Assembly (NCBI RefSeq): GCF_033473495.1
Contig: NC_088943.1
Span: 248,001-312,000, forward strand
DNA length: 64,000 nt
Source of the DNA: Cercospora beticola
Lineage: Eukaryota > Ascomycota > Dothideomycetes > Mycosphaerellales > Mycosphaerellaceae
Direction: 5' to 3'
Shown here: piece after piece, positions 34,275 to 45,654 of the stretch
How the letters are laid out: every line of letters starts with the position of its first letter
Numbering within the stretch: the first letter of the stretch is position 1
The notes under the pieces: generated by a model
Told to the model about the DNA's origin: nothing
The model's input: the letters and a program-made list of their open reading frames with translations, nothing else
Databases searched by the model: none
Program-made: the position numbers and the translations under genes

Positions 34275-35697
34275 TCACAACCACTCTGGCATCCTCTTCA
34301 AAATCCCATCCAACAAACCTCCCAGTGGTCCCAATGCCTGTTTCACATCCGGAATAGGCGGCGGCGCTTCTCCAGGCAGAGGGTTCCCATCACTCCCACT
34401 AAAAGGTCCCACCGCAGCCGGATTCATCGGATCCGTCAACGGCCCACCACAAGTAAACACACTCCCCTCCGGCAGCCCAAACAACTCCAAATCCGAAAAA
34501 TAATCAATACTGTAATTAATATCCACACACTTGCCCCCACCAGTAGGTCCCACATGCGGACAGTGAATATCCGGTCTGACCTGCGTCAAAATCAAATGAA
34601 TCAATCGACAAGCGACATTATCGCCCGAGACTTCATCGAAGGATCCGAAAGGTTTGAGTTCGAGTTCGAGGATGCAGGTTGTGACGTCGAGGTATTGTTG
34701 GTATTGACCTGTGCAGCGTTGTTGGATTCCGGGACAGAGGACGACGGGGACGAATTTTTGGTAGAGGAGGGCGTTGAAGTCTACGCCTGTGCCGGCTTTG
34801 ATCCAGGCTTCGAGGTTGGTGATCCAGGCGTGGTAGCGTTCGACTTGGCCGTAGGCGTCGAATTGCCAGAAGGCGACCTAGGAAGCGGAGGATTAGCACA
34901 TAGGACAGACGAAGCTCAATGCTGAATGTCCTTCTGCATACCTGTGCAAGCGTCGAGACTGGGCGACTTGGATCGATTTGGCGAGTGTTCTGGTCATACT
35001 TTGCTGTGCGAAGGTATCTGCGTAAGACGTCAGCATACGAATGGTAACGTTTACAGGCTCGTCTCCAGGCTGAAGAGCGATTGCAGTAGATCACACTGCA
35101 AGTACTATGGCTTGGCATCTTCTCACGGCTGCGAAGACTTACACCACACTCGCAGCAATATTTGGACAACCGGAAGTGAACTCTACAACATCGGCCTGAT
35201 AAATACCGAGGCCTTGGAATTCCTGGTCCTCAGGATTTGGCGCCAAGGCGAAGAAGTACTCGCATGAGTCGTTGAAGCCACTAAAATCGCCCACTGGAGA
35301 CACACGTCCGGTGGCATATGGGCTGAAGAGTCCTGGAGGAACTGCTTTGTCGCATCCTTGTTTGAGGATCGGAACATTGTTGGGATAGACTGTGAGGCCG
35401 TAGATGCTTCGGATGGTGTTCAAGTTGCGCTGTGCAAAGTCGGGGAGTTGTCGTTTCTCGAGAGAGTCAGAGATGTCAGCGCGCTGACTGGGACTAGGTT
35501 CAGAAACTGATGCTTTGGATATATGCCGATGTCCAAGGTATCGCATCGGGCTACCCAAATGCAGCAGACCATGGCCCTCAGCGCGGAGAGACGTACTGTA
35601 GCCCCTCACCATGACCATGTCTATGCTCCAAAGCAGTACATGTCTGCCCTAAAAGAGCCCCAGCCAGAGCCGCGAACACGAGAAGCCGGGATCTCAT
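34275..35697 (-). CDS. Secreted protein with ten cysteines, 376 aa, four exons
   Basis: Exons 35697-35610, 35506-35143, 35017-34942 and 34877-34275; introns of 103, 125 and 64 nt, all GT-AG, with phases 1, 2 and 0 that keep one frame. The signal peptide is MRSRLLVFAALAGALLGQ. A Lys-Arg at residues 47-48 (LEKRQLPDF) is a likely Kex2 site that ends a ~25-residue propeptide. The mature protein has ten cysteines spread along its length and segments such as FWQFDAYGQVERYHAWI and CRLIHLILTQVRPDIHC. The C-terminus is Pro/Gly-rich and then amphipathic. No membrane anchor is visible. I do not recognise the family; the even cysteine count suggests five disulfides. Confidence 0.82.
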
Positions 35698-36299
35698 GCT
35701 GGTAGCCTCTACCCCAGATGACTAAGAACGCCAAAAGGTCGTGCTGTACCGAAGGACATAGGCAGAGTCAGCTCTCCGTTCTTCACCTTGCGAATAATAC
35801 TGTGCCGCAGCATCGTCTGTGGGCAGGAGTTACCCTCGACAATGCACTGTATCTTCTGCAGGCTCAAAGAAACACACACGGAAAGGAGGACAGACCGTAT
35901 GCAGCTGACGTCCAGCTTGAACAAGCTTGCCGCACTTGGCGTTTGTTTGCCTGCCCAGCCATCAGGCAGCACTGCCTCGTCAAATGGCTACTTAAACCCC
36001 CACTTCCTCCTCTCTCGACTTCTTCCTCTTCTTCACCACCACCACCAAGACAATACCTTCAGCAGTGCATCGAGAAGTGTCTGCCGCTTCCCTCCTGTGC
36101 GGGGCGCTGTGGGACCAAAGTACGCATCACATCCTCTTCCCTCACCGCTCTCACCCTCACTGACATCCCTCGACAGGCCCATGGCGCCCCTGCTTGCGAA
36201 GCGTCCGTCGATTCTATCTTCCGGCGCCGCCTCCGTCACCAGAGATGTTCGTCCGCAATATCTACAAGAAACAGGACGGAGGCGGCGGCGGCATCTACG
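35698..36299. other. Upstream flank of the secreted-protein gene
   Basis: A presumed promoter region. Plus-strand frames across it are Arg/Ser/Pro-rich with no motif, so I do not call them. Confidence 0.4.
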
Positions 36300-36858
36300 A
36301 TGCTCACCCCCCGCGCCGCCGTGGCTGACCCTTTCGCCGCGTCGGTTCGCGTTGTCTCGCCGCCCAAGACCACCAAGCGCAAGACCGCCGCAACTGAGGA
36401 CACTCCGCCGGACATAGGCAAGGAGCTGAACCTCCATGACCTGCTTGCTCGCCTCGACGACGACCTCCACCTGCCAGTCAGTTCAACCACCATCAGTGGC
36501 GCCTCTGTTCTCTATGCTGACATCATTCCAGACCTCTGCCGCAGTCGTTGCCGTGCGTCTAGTAGCCTATCCGGGCCTTGCTGTCGCTGCCTTGGGTGCG
36601 CTCGTTGTCGCCTACTGCTTCACCCTGGCTTGGCTGGTCTTCCACCTCCAACTGCTGCGACTCACCATCGACACACCGCTGCCTGCGCTGCATCTCCGCC
36701 GCACCGAGGATTGGCCGTCGCACTCAGCACCAACTGGTCGTCGTCCGCCGGCTCGAAGACACATGGCCCCGGTCTGCGTGCTCTCGACAACATCAGGACT
36801 GCGGATCCCGCCTGGACGTCTCCACCTTCATGCCATTTCCCCGCACTGTGAGCATTGA
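36300..36858 (+). CDS. Possible membrane protein, two exons, possibly broken
   Basis: Exon 1 (36300-36476) reads as a plausible soluble N-terminus ending ELNLHDLLARLDDDLHLP. A 55-nt intron (GTCAGT donor, TGCTGAC branch, CCAG acceptor) leads in phase 0 to exon 2 (36532 on), which opens with a strongly hydrophobic stretch (VRLVAYPGLAVAALGALVV and on to about residue 95). The rest of exon 2 in this frame is low quality, while another frame over 36700-36890 looks better (LVVVRRLEDTW), so a frameshift or missed intron is likely. No family recognised. Confidence 0.35.
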
Positions 36859-38568
36859 CTGTTCGCTGGCCGCCGCCGACGTTCGAGTATCAGAGTGAGT
36901 ATCCCGTCGCCCACTGCAACATTGTTCGATCGCTGACCTGCAAATAGTCACATTGTCCCGCCACGCCGAGGGCTGCTGTATCTGTCAATGTTGTTGCGGT
37001 TGCTGATGGTACGCTCTGATGATGATGGGGCTGGGAGTTGTCTGTTCCGTTGTGTGCAAGATGTTGGCGGTCGCAGATGTCGAGACACATGCCACTGGAG
37101 GATGTTGGTGGTGCGCACTGCTCAGAGCTCAGATAGCCACTCGAAACCTGTTGCTCATGTTTGTGTTCATGTTGTTCCCACCTGTCTCATGCTCTCATTG
37201 CAAGCTGCTGCCTGTGTCGTCTTTGCACTCGCCGTCCTGCCCAAAACTGATCAGGGCTGGACCACAAGAAGGCTCGTCAGGGCTCTGCGACTATGCGCAT
37301 TTCCAATGGTGGTTTCAATGCCCCCTGCTTGCAGTCTCGTCTTCGCGCAGGCCATGTTTCGTTGTGCTCGCTCGCTCTTGTTGTGTTGCGATATGCCAAG
37401 ACCGTGAATGGCTTCTCGTCACCAACGCCATCCTCTTCGGCTTCCTTCCTGCTTCCCACCCAGCCTCATCAACATTGTCTTCTCCGCACGTCAACTGCAC
37501 TCAATGCAGGAGCAATATTCCGTGGTAAGCAGAAGGATAGCTCGAGAGAACGTCCTCCAAGCCGCCCAGACCCCTGACAACAAAGCAGTCCTTTGTTTCG
37601 CTTCATCCTCGACCCACCTACGTCCACCTACGAACAAAGCCACGGCTTCCCACCAACCTCACTACCGCATCGAGACGATCCCGCCAATCGTCATCGCCAT
37701 CCCGGAAAAGAGCTTGGAGCAGCTTCGCTGCGGCGATGATTCAAAGGCTCGCCTGGCGCAAGATGAAGAGGGGGAGTTGATCACAGCATCAAGAGGCGGT
37801 CAGAGATGGACAGTACAATGGACACCCACATCATACTCGCTCGATTGGAGGAGGTTCTCAGAGCTCAGGTTTGACGCGTGCTTCGGCCCCATCCTGCTCG
37901 CCTCGAGCAAAATTCCATCGGCGTGCACATACACACCTTTCGGGGCAAGATCTGCGTCCGCGGGTGACGACAGAGGATGGAGAGAATCGTCTTGGTCATC
38001 GCAAGAGCTTGGGAGAGAAGAGGAGGAGGAGTGCACCTGATTTCCTCGCCGTCGAAGCCGCCGCCCTCAGCCCAATTTCGATCTCGAGCCCAAACGTCCG
38101 ATTCGACCGCCGCAAATCAACCGCGAATGGCTGCGCTCCTTCGTCGACGTGCATTGAAGCAGTCTTGATGCCACCATCGTTGCCCGCCGCCCCAATGGTG
38201 ACCTTTACGTCAAGGCGGGAAACTTCAGGTAAGGTCACGTGGGCGTCACGGAGCTTGAGTGGTTTGGTGTTTCGTCGGCTGTTCATCCACAACACAACTT
38301 CATCCATCAGCATGAACACAACAGGCGCTTCCGTTCAGTCCTGATCCACGCTGCGTGCATTGTCAAGGTAAGCTACTCATCCTTTTGACCCTTTTGGCGA
38401 CGGCGCAGGACAGCAGCACTGTTCTCCCCCTGGGCACTCCAGTCCTCTAACAGCACTGCGAAGGCAGACACGCCAGACTTCTTTAATGATGGACCGAACA
38501 GCCTCCTCAGTCGCTGAGTTCGAGGAACAAGATGCAGGATCCGCTGCCGCTCGCTGATAAAGCGACCA
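36859..38568. other. Unresolved stretch with coding-like fragments
   Basis: Fragments look protein-like in changing frames. On the minus strand around 38000-38320 there is DVKVTIGAAGND and on the plus strand near 38170-38232 there is RRPNGDLYVKAGNFR followed by a GTAAGG donor. They could belong to one decayed gene, but I cannot join them. Confidence 0.3.
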
Positions 38569-41500
38569 GTGCTTGATGCCTCAAACAGGAACTCAGCCAG
38601 TGGACGCCGCCAACGAGGTCCAATCCGTCGCCATCAAAGGCGACCATTATACATGGTATGTTCACCTCTCACACATCCTGCACTTCCTGATGATGATTCT
38701 CCCCCGAACACGAGATGCGACTCATGGCATGCCCGTTGCGCAGTCCCGCAAAGGCAGAGGGAACTGGTCAAGATGCAGAAAGCGATTCTCGAACGAGACG
38801 ACCTGACCATGCAAACGTGAGCGGGCATCGGTAAAGCGAGGGTTGCGAAGGGCTGTTCGCACGAGATCTCCGTTCGGCGTCCATCATCCAATGAGTACCG
38901 ACGGCGACAATGATCTGATTGCACATCGAATTATCAATGGTCTTGGAAACCAGTGTTCGCGCAATCAAAAGCTGACGAGTAATGAGCGCAGGACCCCACC
39001 AGCCCTGAGCATCCCTCGGCGGGCTCTCCGATTCCTCTCGGCATAGAGCGTCAACGAAGCCTTCGTCCCCAAGCACGCTGCGCGCGAGCAGCTTGAACGG
39101 TAAGACGACCCGGCCCACACCACCTCAATCAGAGCATGATGAACGCAGTGAGCGGGGGATGTGGCCCATGGCGTGCCCGTCGCGGAGCATTCCCAGCTGG
39201 CGAGACGATCGCGTGTAGCGACTACCAACGACCACGATAAGAGGCTGTTCATCTGTTCGGTGGGACCCTGACCTCTCCGCCCATTGGGGAGAGGCAGTAA
39301 AGGAGTGCTTCGAAGGGCTGTCCACGTATGATCCACGCTCAGCTCTGCGCCATAGGAAACGGTGGCTGTGGAGACTTCTGACCAGGACCTTTGCCAATGA
39401 TCTACCCGATGTCGATCAAGGCCGAAAAGATGCTGACCATCTCTTACACAGCAGAACTCAAAAGGCTAGAGCACCGGCCAGGCGCGAAACGAAGAACTGC
39501 CGACAGTCACGATCTCCCTTCAGACGTAGGGGTCTTTGCGTTGTTCAGCGCCTTGACAGCTCATATCTTTTCCGACCGACTTCGAAGGCGATATGAAGGT
39601 AGGCGTTACTCTTCACTCCCTACCCGCGCACAATGATGATCCGAACCTGCCACGCCCACCTTGCAAGCATATTGCCCGCCGCGGATCAGGAGTCGGCAAG
39701 TATAGCGGAGACCTGAAGGATGAGAGGCACAACAACAGCACAGAACATGGACTCGAGGTCCGAAGGGCTGTGCTTGCACTGCTGAGGACGGGTGATGGTC
39801 TCCATGGCAGCGGTGTGGCATTCGGACTCCACGAAGAGCCACCGACTGAAATGTCTTTCCACACGAACACTCCTCGATCAGCTTTTTCGTTACCATGCGC
39901 TGACTTTTTGTTGCACAGTAACTCGTTGCCGCTGGAGTAAAGCATCTGTGGCAGCCATGGATCCCCAGGGCAACGGCCAGCGCAACGGGTGCTTGATCTG
40001 CACTGAGCCAGCAGAGGTAAGCCACACCTTCCTTGCACTGCACATGTGGGATTCCATTTTGAGATCCATTCGAGCCGCAGAAACAACCCTGGATACTGGA
40101 GATCGAGACCTTTGCTGACATCCCAACTCCAGAACGTCTACTTGGAATCCGCAGATGAGGCTCTGAAGCCCAGTATCTCAGGTAAGACCACGCCCTACCC
40201 GTGGTCTTACAACCTTATGATTATACCCCACCCTCCGTACCTACCTCGTCCGCACACACATGCCGTAGCAGAGCAGCAGCCATGAGTCCATCATCTTCAT
40301 CAGAGGGTGGGCAGTGGGCAGCGACGATCCGAAGGGCGATGGGAAACACGTTGGCAAGGGGAGATGCCTTCGGATCGGTTGCGGGCTCTGCAGGTTGTGT
40401 GGGCATCTATGGGAGTGGAGTCGACATTCGTCAAAAGGAGGAGGCTAGCCGGTGTGCAGCTATGAGCGTTCAAACTTCTCATCAGCTTCGACGGAGTTGT
40501 GTCCGAGCAGCTGCTGACTTGTGCGAGATACAGATCATGGAGCCATATCGAGGATTGACACCAATCCAAATGGTAAGCTTTTCTTGATTTCTCAGGTGCA
40601 GCATCTTACAGCCTACCACGACTGGAAGCGCGCACTGTGACCCACGCTGCGATGCAGAGGAAGATGGAGAGATGCAGCAAGCTTACCGTGAGCAGATGCT
40701 GACTTCCTGCACACAGGTTCACTGCCAGAATCTGCGACTTCTTGGCCACAGCCGGCAAGCCGCCTTCTTCCAACTCTTGACGCCCAGGTGTGGTTCGGTG
40801 AGCCGAGGACGACACTCTCGCAATCTCCCATACCGCATCTCTCTTGGGTAAGTGTTTTGCAGACCTCCTCTCCCCATCCCCGCAGATGATGAGAAGGCAC
40901 CCGCCATCACCACTCGAAGCACGAACAATGTCCGCCGCGGCTGTGGCAGAAGACCAGGTCTCGAAAACGAATCAACTGTAAAAGACCTGGTCGCAAGGAC
41001 AACATGGCATGGGGACGCCGGATCGCTTGCAGGCGCCGAAGGACTTTCCGTGCGATCCTGAGAGTTTGGCGGGCATCCAACCGAGAGTGGAATGTCAGCG
41101 GGCCGATTCTGAAGCTCACAATCTACAATGCCTTGACCCACAAAGTATGCCTGAACACAGCAGCTGACTCTTCGAGACCAGATCTTGCACCACGAGACCT
41201 GAAAGACGCACCTTCCACCTCCCAGCATGTAAGTCGAGCCCTTTCTCCCGAGCACATTATCCAGGATTGAAGCACCAAAGAAGCTCTGCTGTACACAGCA
41301 ACTGTACATCCGACTGCTAGATGGCACGACTTGCGGGCGTTGAAGGGCTGGTGGTAGAAGGATGACTCTCTTTCGATCTGACGACTAATTCTCACCACAA
41401 CGATGCTATTGAGGCGGTGTTTGAGAGGACGCTGACGATGTTTTTAGACAGTTCAGCGAGCTCGCAGCTTCCTCCAGGATGAAGACATCGGTAAGTGGAA

Positions 41501-42450
41501 TGCTTTCTGTTCCTTCTCAGCACCCGTGATGAATCCCCAAACAAGAGTTCGCTTTACTCCGGCGAAAGGATTCTTGATCGGCTTGATGCGATCCAAGCCA
41601 TCGCCCGTTGCGCAGTCTGCCATATCGAGGGATTTTCGGGTCGAGGGAAGGAGTCGAGGAGAGGAATGCCTAGTCGGCTGCGGCATGGGAGAGTGCTTAA
41701 TTTTTGAGCGTGCACCCAAAACTGCAGGCTTCGAAGGGCTGGCCGCAAGAGTAGGAGCGAGTATTGGTGGCCAACGAGTCGTACTCGCTGCAACTGTCCG
41801 GACTGAAGATGGTGCTTCACAACACTGGCGTTCTCACAATACTTGGTTTCCAGTGCCGGTGCTGACGTTGAGTGACAGGTCTTCCAAGCCAAAGCGTGGC
41901 TTCTCTCGACCCGGATGTCCTATGCTTCGACAGAGTCCTCAAGTAGACTCCAAACGCGGATCTCGGCTGCAGAGCGAGCTTCGATTCCTGCTCATAGTTG
42001 GCTCGTCGCGAGCCTTGTCACAGATCGGGCTTGCTTGGATCTGAATCAAAGAAACGACATAGAGCAGGAACTGACAATCATGCAGGAAAGATACCCAGTT
42101 CTCCGGTTGAGCAGCTGATCGACAGGGAGGATATCAGCCTTCAGCACTCCAGAAATATCTCGGCCGAGCCAGCACAATGACGACCATTTTTTCGGTAGGT
42201 ATCTTCCCCACCTCCAACACCACCACTCAAATGATGATACAACCCCCGCAACCAACTTCGACGCGCACCCAACGTTGCTCGTATCGAAGCTCCTTATCAA
42301 GATTACACATTGGCCTGTTGTGGGTCAGCACCTAGCTCTTGGGGTGGATAACCAGTTCTTTTCAGCCCTCTCCCAAGGGTAACATGGGATAGCCGCTCGC
42401 TCTTGAGGAGTGGTGAAACACGGAGCTTTGAAGGGCTGTTGCGGTTGTGC
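38569..42450. other. Degenerate repeat-like field with a recurring 9-mer
   Basis: GAAGGGCTG occurs at 38847, 39312, 39762, 41342, 41733 and 42430, with near-copies at 40331 and 41038, always on the plus strand, at 300-700-bp spacing. A second motif, CCCGTTGCGCAGTC, lies about 100-150 bp before two of them (38727 and 41602 regions). Short coding-like exons flanked by donors and acceptors are visible (for example NGCLICTEPAE before GTAAGC near 40020, then NVYLESADEALKPSIS before GTAAGA near 40180). I cannot assemble a full gene. Confidence 0.45.
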
Positions 42451-43374
42451 TGTGGGAGCAAAGGTGATCGTTAACCCGAATTGCGTGGTTTTCGATGATG
42501 CGGGTTGGGAAGATCTGACGAATCTCTGCACTTGAAACTCTCCTCCCGATCGTGATTTGATGAGCGCATGCTGACCTTGATGTTGCGAGACAGGTCCAGA
42601 GCATCGAGAGCGCCTTCGCGCGGCATGTCCGCTGATTAGCTCGTCGAAGCCAGGTGAGTGGCATCCGCAGGCGGGCTGACTTCGTGCTTCTCCGGAAAGC
42701 ACAATCGGCGCTTCCGTTTCCTTCTCCTCTGCATGTACTTCGCACAAGACTCTCTGCAAGTCTCGCATCCCACATACGTACATTCATATCGCCAAAATCA
42801 GATTCACCCGATACCAGCTATGGCGAAAGCTGCCAACCCAAACTTCCATATCTCAATGTTTCCTACCTCCATCTCCATGCACCTACGTCTCCGCGCAGCT
42901 GGCGAGAAGAAGCTCCCATGATGACACGATGGTCTGCTCTGAGCAGGCAAAGGATCAATTGCGGGCTGATCGAGGTGACGCTCGTGGTGCGCTGCAGAAT
43001 GCTGCCATTCGTCGTTGTCGCTGGCGGCCAAGCAGACAAGTCAGGTCTGCAGCAGCGAGATGCTTCCGCAGTGGCTTCGTGATCACCTTGCGCAACATAC
43101 TCTCCACCAATCGGATCAACAAGTCGCCAGGCTGCATCCAGCTTTGTGCAGCACGTTGTGGATCGCAGCGAAGTCGCAGGTCGAAGGTCTCGTCATCGTG
43201 CAAGGCCGGAATGTCGAGAGAGCATCATGCTAAACGCCGTCGCCGCTGACTCCAGACGTGATCCCCTGGGAAACACGTGAGCGCAAGCATTGCGAGGTTA
43301 CATCAGGCCGGCGTTGAAGACATCTCATCAGTGGCCTGATGCGATGCGCTGCTCGCGATTCGTGACGGAACTCC
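42451..43374. other. Unresolved stretch
   Basis: Opposed open frames around 42955-43240 overlap on both strands with similar plausibility. No domain, repeat or splice pattern decides between them. Confidence 0.35.
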
Positions 43375-44190
43375 ATGGGTGTTGCCCAGGCGGGATATCG
43401 ATGCAACAGCGCGTCCATCTTCCGAATGCGCTCGTGGAGCCATGCAGCGATAGGGCAGTACGAGCTTGATTGGCAGTACAATCATGATCGTACCAAGAGC
43501 ATGTGCGCATCCACAAATGTCTCGCCAGAGAAGGAGGGTCTCCGCCGACAGCGGCCTTCAGAGAATCCGGTCCAGCAGTGCAGAAGTATAGTCTGCGCAC
43601 GATCAAGCAGGAGCCTGTCGCGAGGTGCCTTCCAGCGAGACCGGCTCCACGAGCTGGGCATAAGCTCACCAGCAACAAGACAAACAGCAGCAAATACGAA
43701 TCCTCCTCAGCCGGGCCAAAGCACACCGGCGTTCCCGTCTCCAACTCCAGCTGAGCAGTTGCTGGCCAGCAGCACTCAGCCTCAAAGCATACGCAGAAGT
43801 TCCAGCTGGGCAAAAGCACACCAGCAAAAGAAAAGGTCATCCTCAACAAAAGCCTTCTTCAGCGCCGGGCCAAAAGGCACACCAGCATTCTCTCTTCAAC
43901 ACGAGAATCCCAGTCCAGCATCCGATCGAGAGCCCAGTGAGAGTACGCTGCAAGTCGCATGTTCGCAAAATCGGTGTTCGCCAGCCCAGTGGTATGCACC
44001 TCAAGTCCCCGTTCCAGCGAACAAGCAAGAGCCTACCAAGAGTACGCTTCAAGCCACGCCTTCCTGAGAACGAGAGTGCTCCCGCTCAGCACAAGAGTCG
44101 GAGTCTACCAAGAGTAGTCTTCCCGGAATCGCAGCCAGCCAAGGCCCCAATACCCAACAGCGAAAACCAAGGCAGACCATGAGCCGCTAG
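43375..44190 (+). pseudogene. Ser/Pro/Gln-rich frame interrupted by one TGA
   Basis: The frame from 43375 is open for 230 codons to TGA at 44065-44067, then continues in the same frame for 40 more codons to TAG at 44188-44190. The part from about 43680 is disordered and Pro/Ser/Gln-rich. It contains short internal repeats that bridge the stop: EPSESTLQ, EPTKSTLQ and, after the stop, ESTKSSLP. Because the repeat continues across the TGA, the stop probably broke a longer protein. The first 100 codons are less convincing. Function unknown. Confidence 0.4.
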
Positions 44191-44520
44191 CGACGAAGCT
44201 GCTGTTGTGAGACTCTGGCCACATGGCGTCGAAGCTGAAAGATGGCCACAATCGTTGCAAGTTCTCCGCAGCCAAGCAGCCGATTCCTGTGAGGCCACAC
44301 CCTGGTCCGGAACGGAAAGTCGAGATGCGAAGTCGTGGTCCAGGCAACAAGATCAAGTACTAAACTGCAAGATGGCTGTTGCTGAAGTCGATGCACAGAG
44401 CCTTGAATGCCGATACCTGAGTTGATGGTTTTGCTGAATCTCGAGATGGCGCTGCACTCAGTAGCCGGGACACACGTCTCGGGGGCGCCCGAATTTATGC
44501 TGCAGTTGTGAGGACAACAC

Positions 44521-45654
44521 CGGACTTACGCGGGCCCGACGGCTCGCCGCTGCCAAAGGGAAGAGATTGCAAAGCTGGTCAAGAGCAACACACTTTGCTG
44601 GAGGGAAAAGAAGAAGTACGAGATGCGGTCATGCAACCTTACAGGAGGGAACAGCTCTGCCAAGTCAAAGCGAGCTGCCAGACATGTGCCGATACTCGCG
44701 ACGATACCTCAGCGAGCAGCCGGGACAAGTCGTCTCGCCGGCGATACAGCAGAGGCATAAGGAAAAAAGAGAAAGGGAGCTAAACTGATGCGGGCCACGA
44801 GGCTCGCCGCTGCCAATGCAAGGGAGAGATGAAGAGGCACTCCGTTGTGCTTAGAGGCAAGCAAAACCAAACCAAATCGAGAAGGGACGTTCTGGTCTTA
44901 CACGGGCGGTGAAGCTCTCCGAGGCCAGAAGACAGATGTTGAAGTCGAGAGACGCTGAGCAAAAGGAGAGATGAAAAGCTGGACTTTGGCGGGCTTTGAA
45001 GCTCACCGCCGCCAGGTTGTGAGTGCCGGTACTGCTGAAAAGAACCTTGGTCGTTGACGGGCTTGGAAGCTCCGCGATGCCAACGCGAAGGGGTGTTGGA
45101 GGAGTGTTCGAAGAGATGATGAAGAACATGTGGTCTTGCACGGGCGTGGAGGCTCACCGCTGCCAGTGTGGGATGCAGAATTGTCCTGGAAGGCGAAAGG
45201 GAATCCTGGATTCAGTCGGGCGTCAAAGCTCTCCGATGTCAGTGTGGAGCGGTGATGAAGGGATCTTGGTCTTGCTCGGGCTTCAAAGCACTCCGATGCA
45301 AGTACAAGAAAGCCAAACCGCGAAAGACGATCGAAGAGACTTGACCTCAGCAAGCGTCTACCAAGAGTAGTCGTTAAGTTCGGCTGCAGGACTTACACTG
45401 GCCGAAGCCCACAGATGCCAAAGAGTAAAAGAGACCGGGAAGTGCTTGCGAATGTCATCTGCCCAAGCGCTACCAATCCCGAAGGAAGAAGTCTTGAAAG
45501 CAGGCATTGGACTTACGCCGGCCTGATGACTTGGCTCACGGCTGCCCAGAATGTTCGCTGGCGTTGGAGAACAAAGCAGTCGAAGAAATTCCAGAAGCAA
45601 GGCTGGAAGGCGAGGCGGGACTTACACCGGCTGAAGCAGCTCACGGATGCCCAA
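44521..45654. repeat. Array of ~35-nt conserved cores with variable spacers (about 11 copies)
   Basis: A core of the form CTTACACGGGC, ~8 variable bases, then GCTCACCGCTGCCA recurs on the plus strand at about 44521, 44785, 44892, 44980, 45048, 45131, 45207, 45267, 45388, 45508 and 45617, with a weaker copy near 44717. From 44785 on, starts are 60-121 bp apart; spacers differ and are purine-rich. On the minus strand the core end reads GTGTAAGTCC in several copies, a good splice donor, and spacers contain pyrimidine tracts followed by CAG. On the plus strand three copies encode related peptides: CTGVEAHRCQCG, SGVKALRCQCG and SGFKALRCKY. It is not a CRISPR array: the cores are degenerate and the host is eukaryotic. 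Confidence 0.7.

Noticed and set aside
35718..36851. 377-codon plus-strand frame
   Set aside because: It runs through the promoter of the secreted-protein gene, is Arg/Ser/Pro-rich without motifs, and better local reading requires an intron at 36477-36531.
44521..45654. CRISPR-like look of the core/spacer array
   Set aside because: Cores are degenerate, spacers vary in length, no cas genes are present, and all gene structure is eukaryotic.
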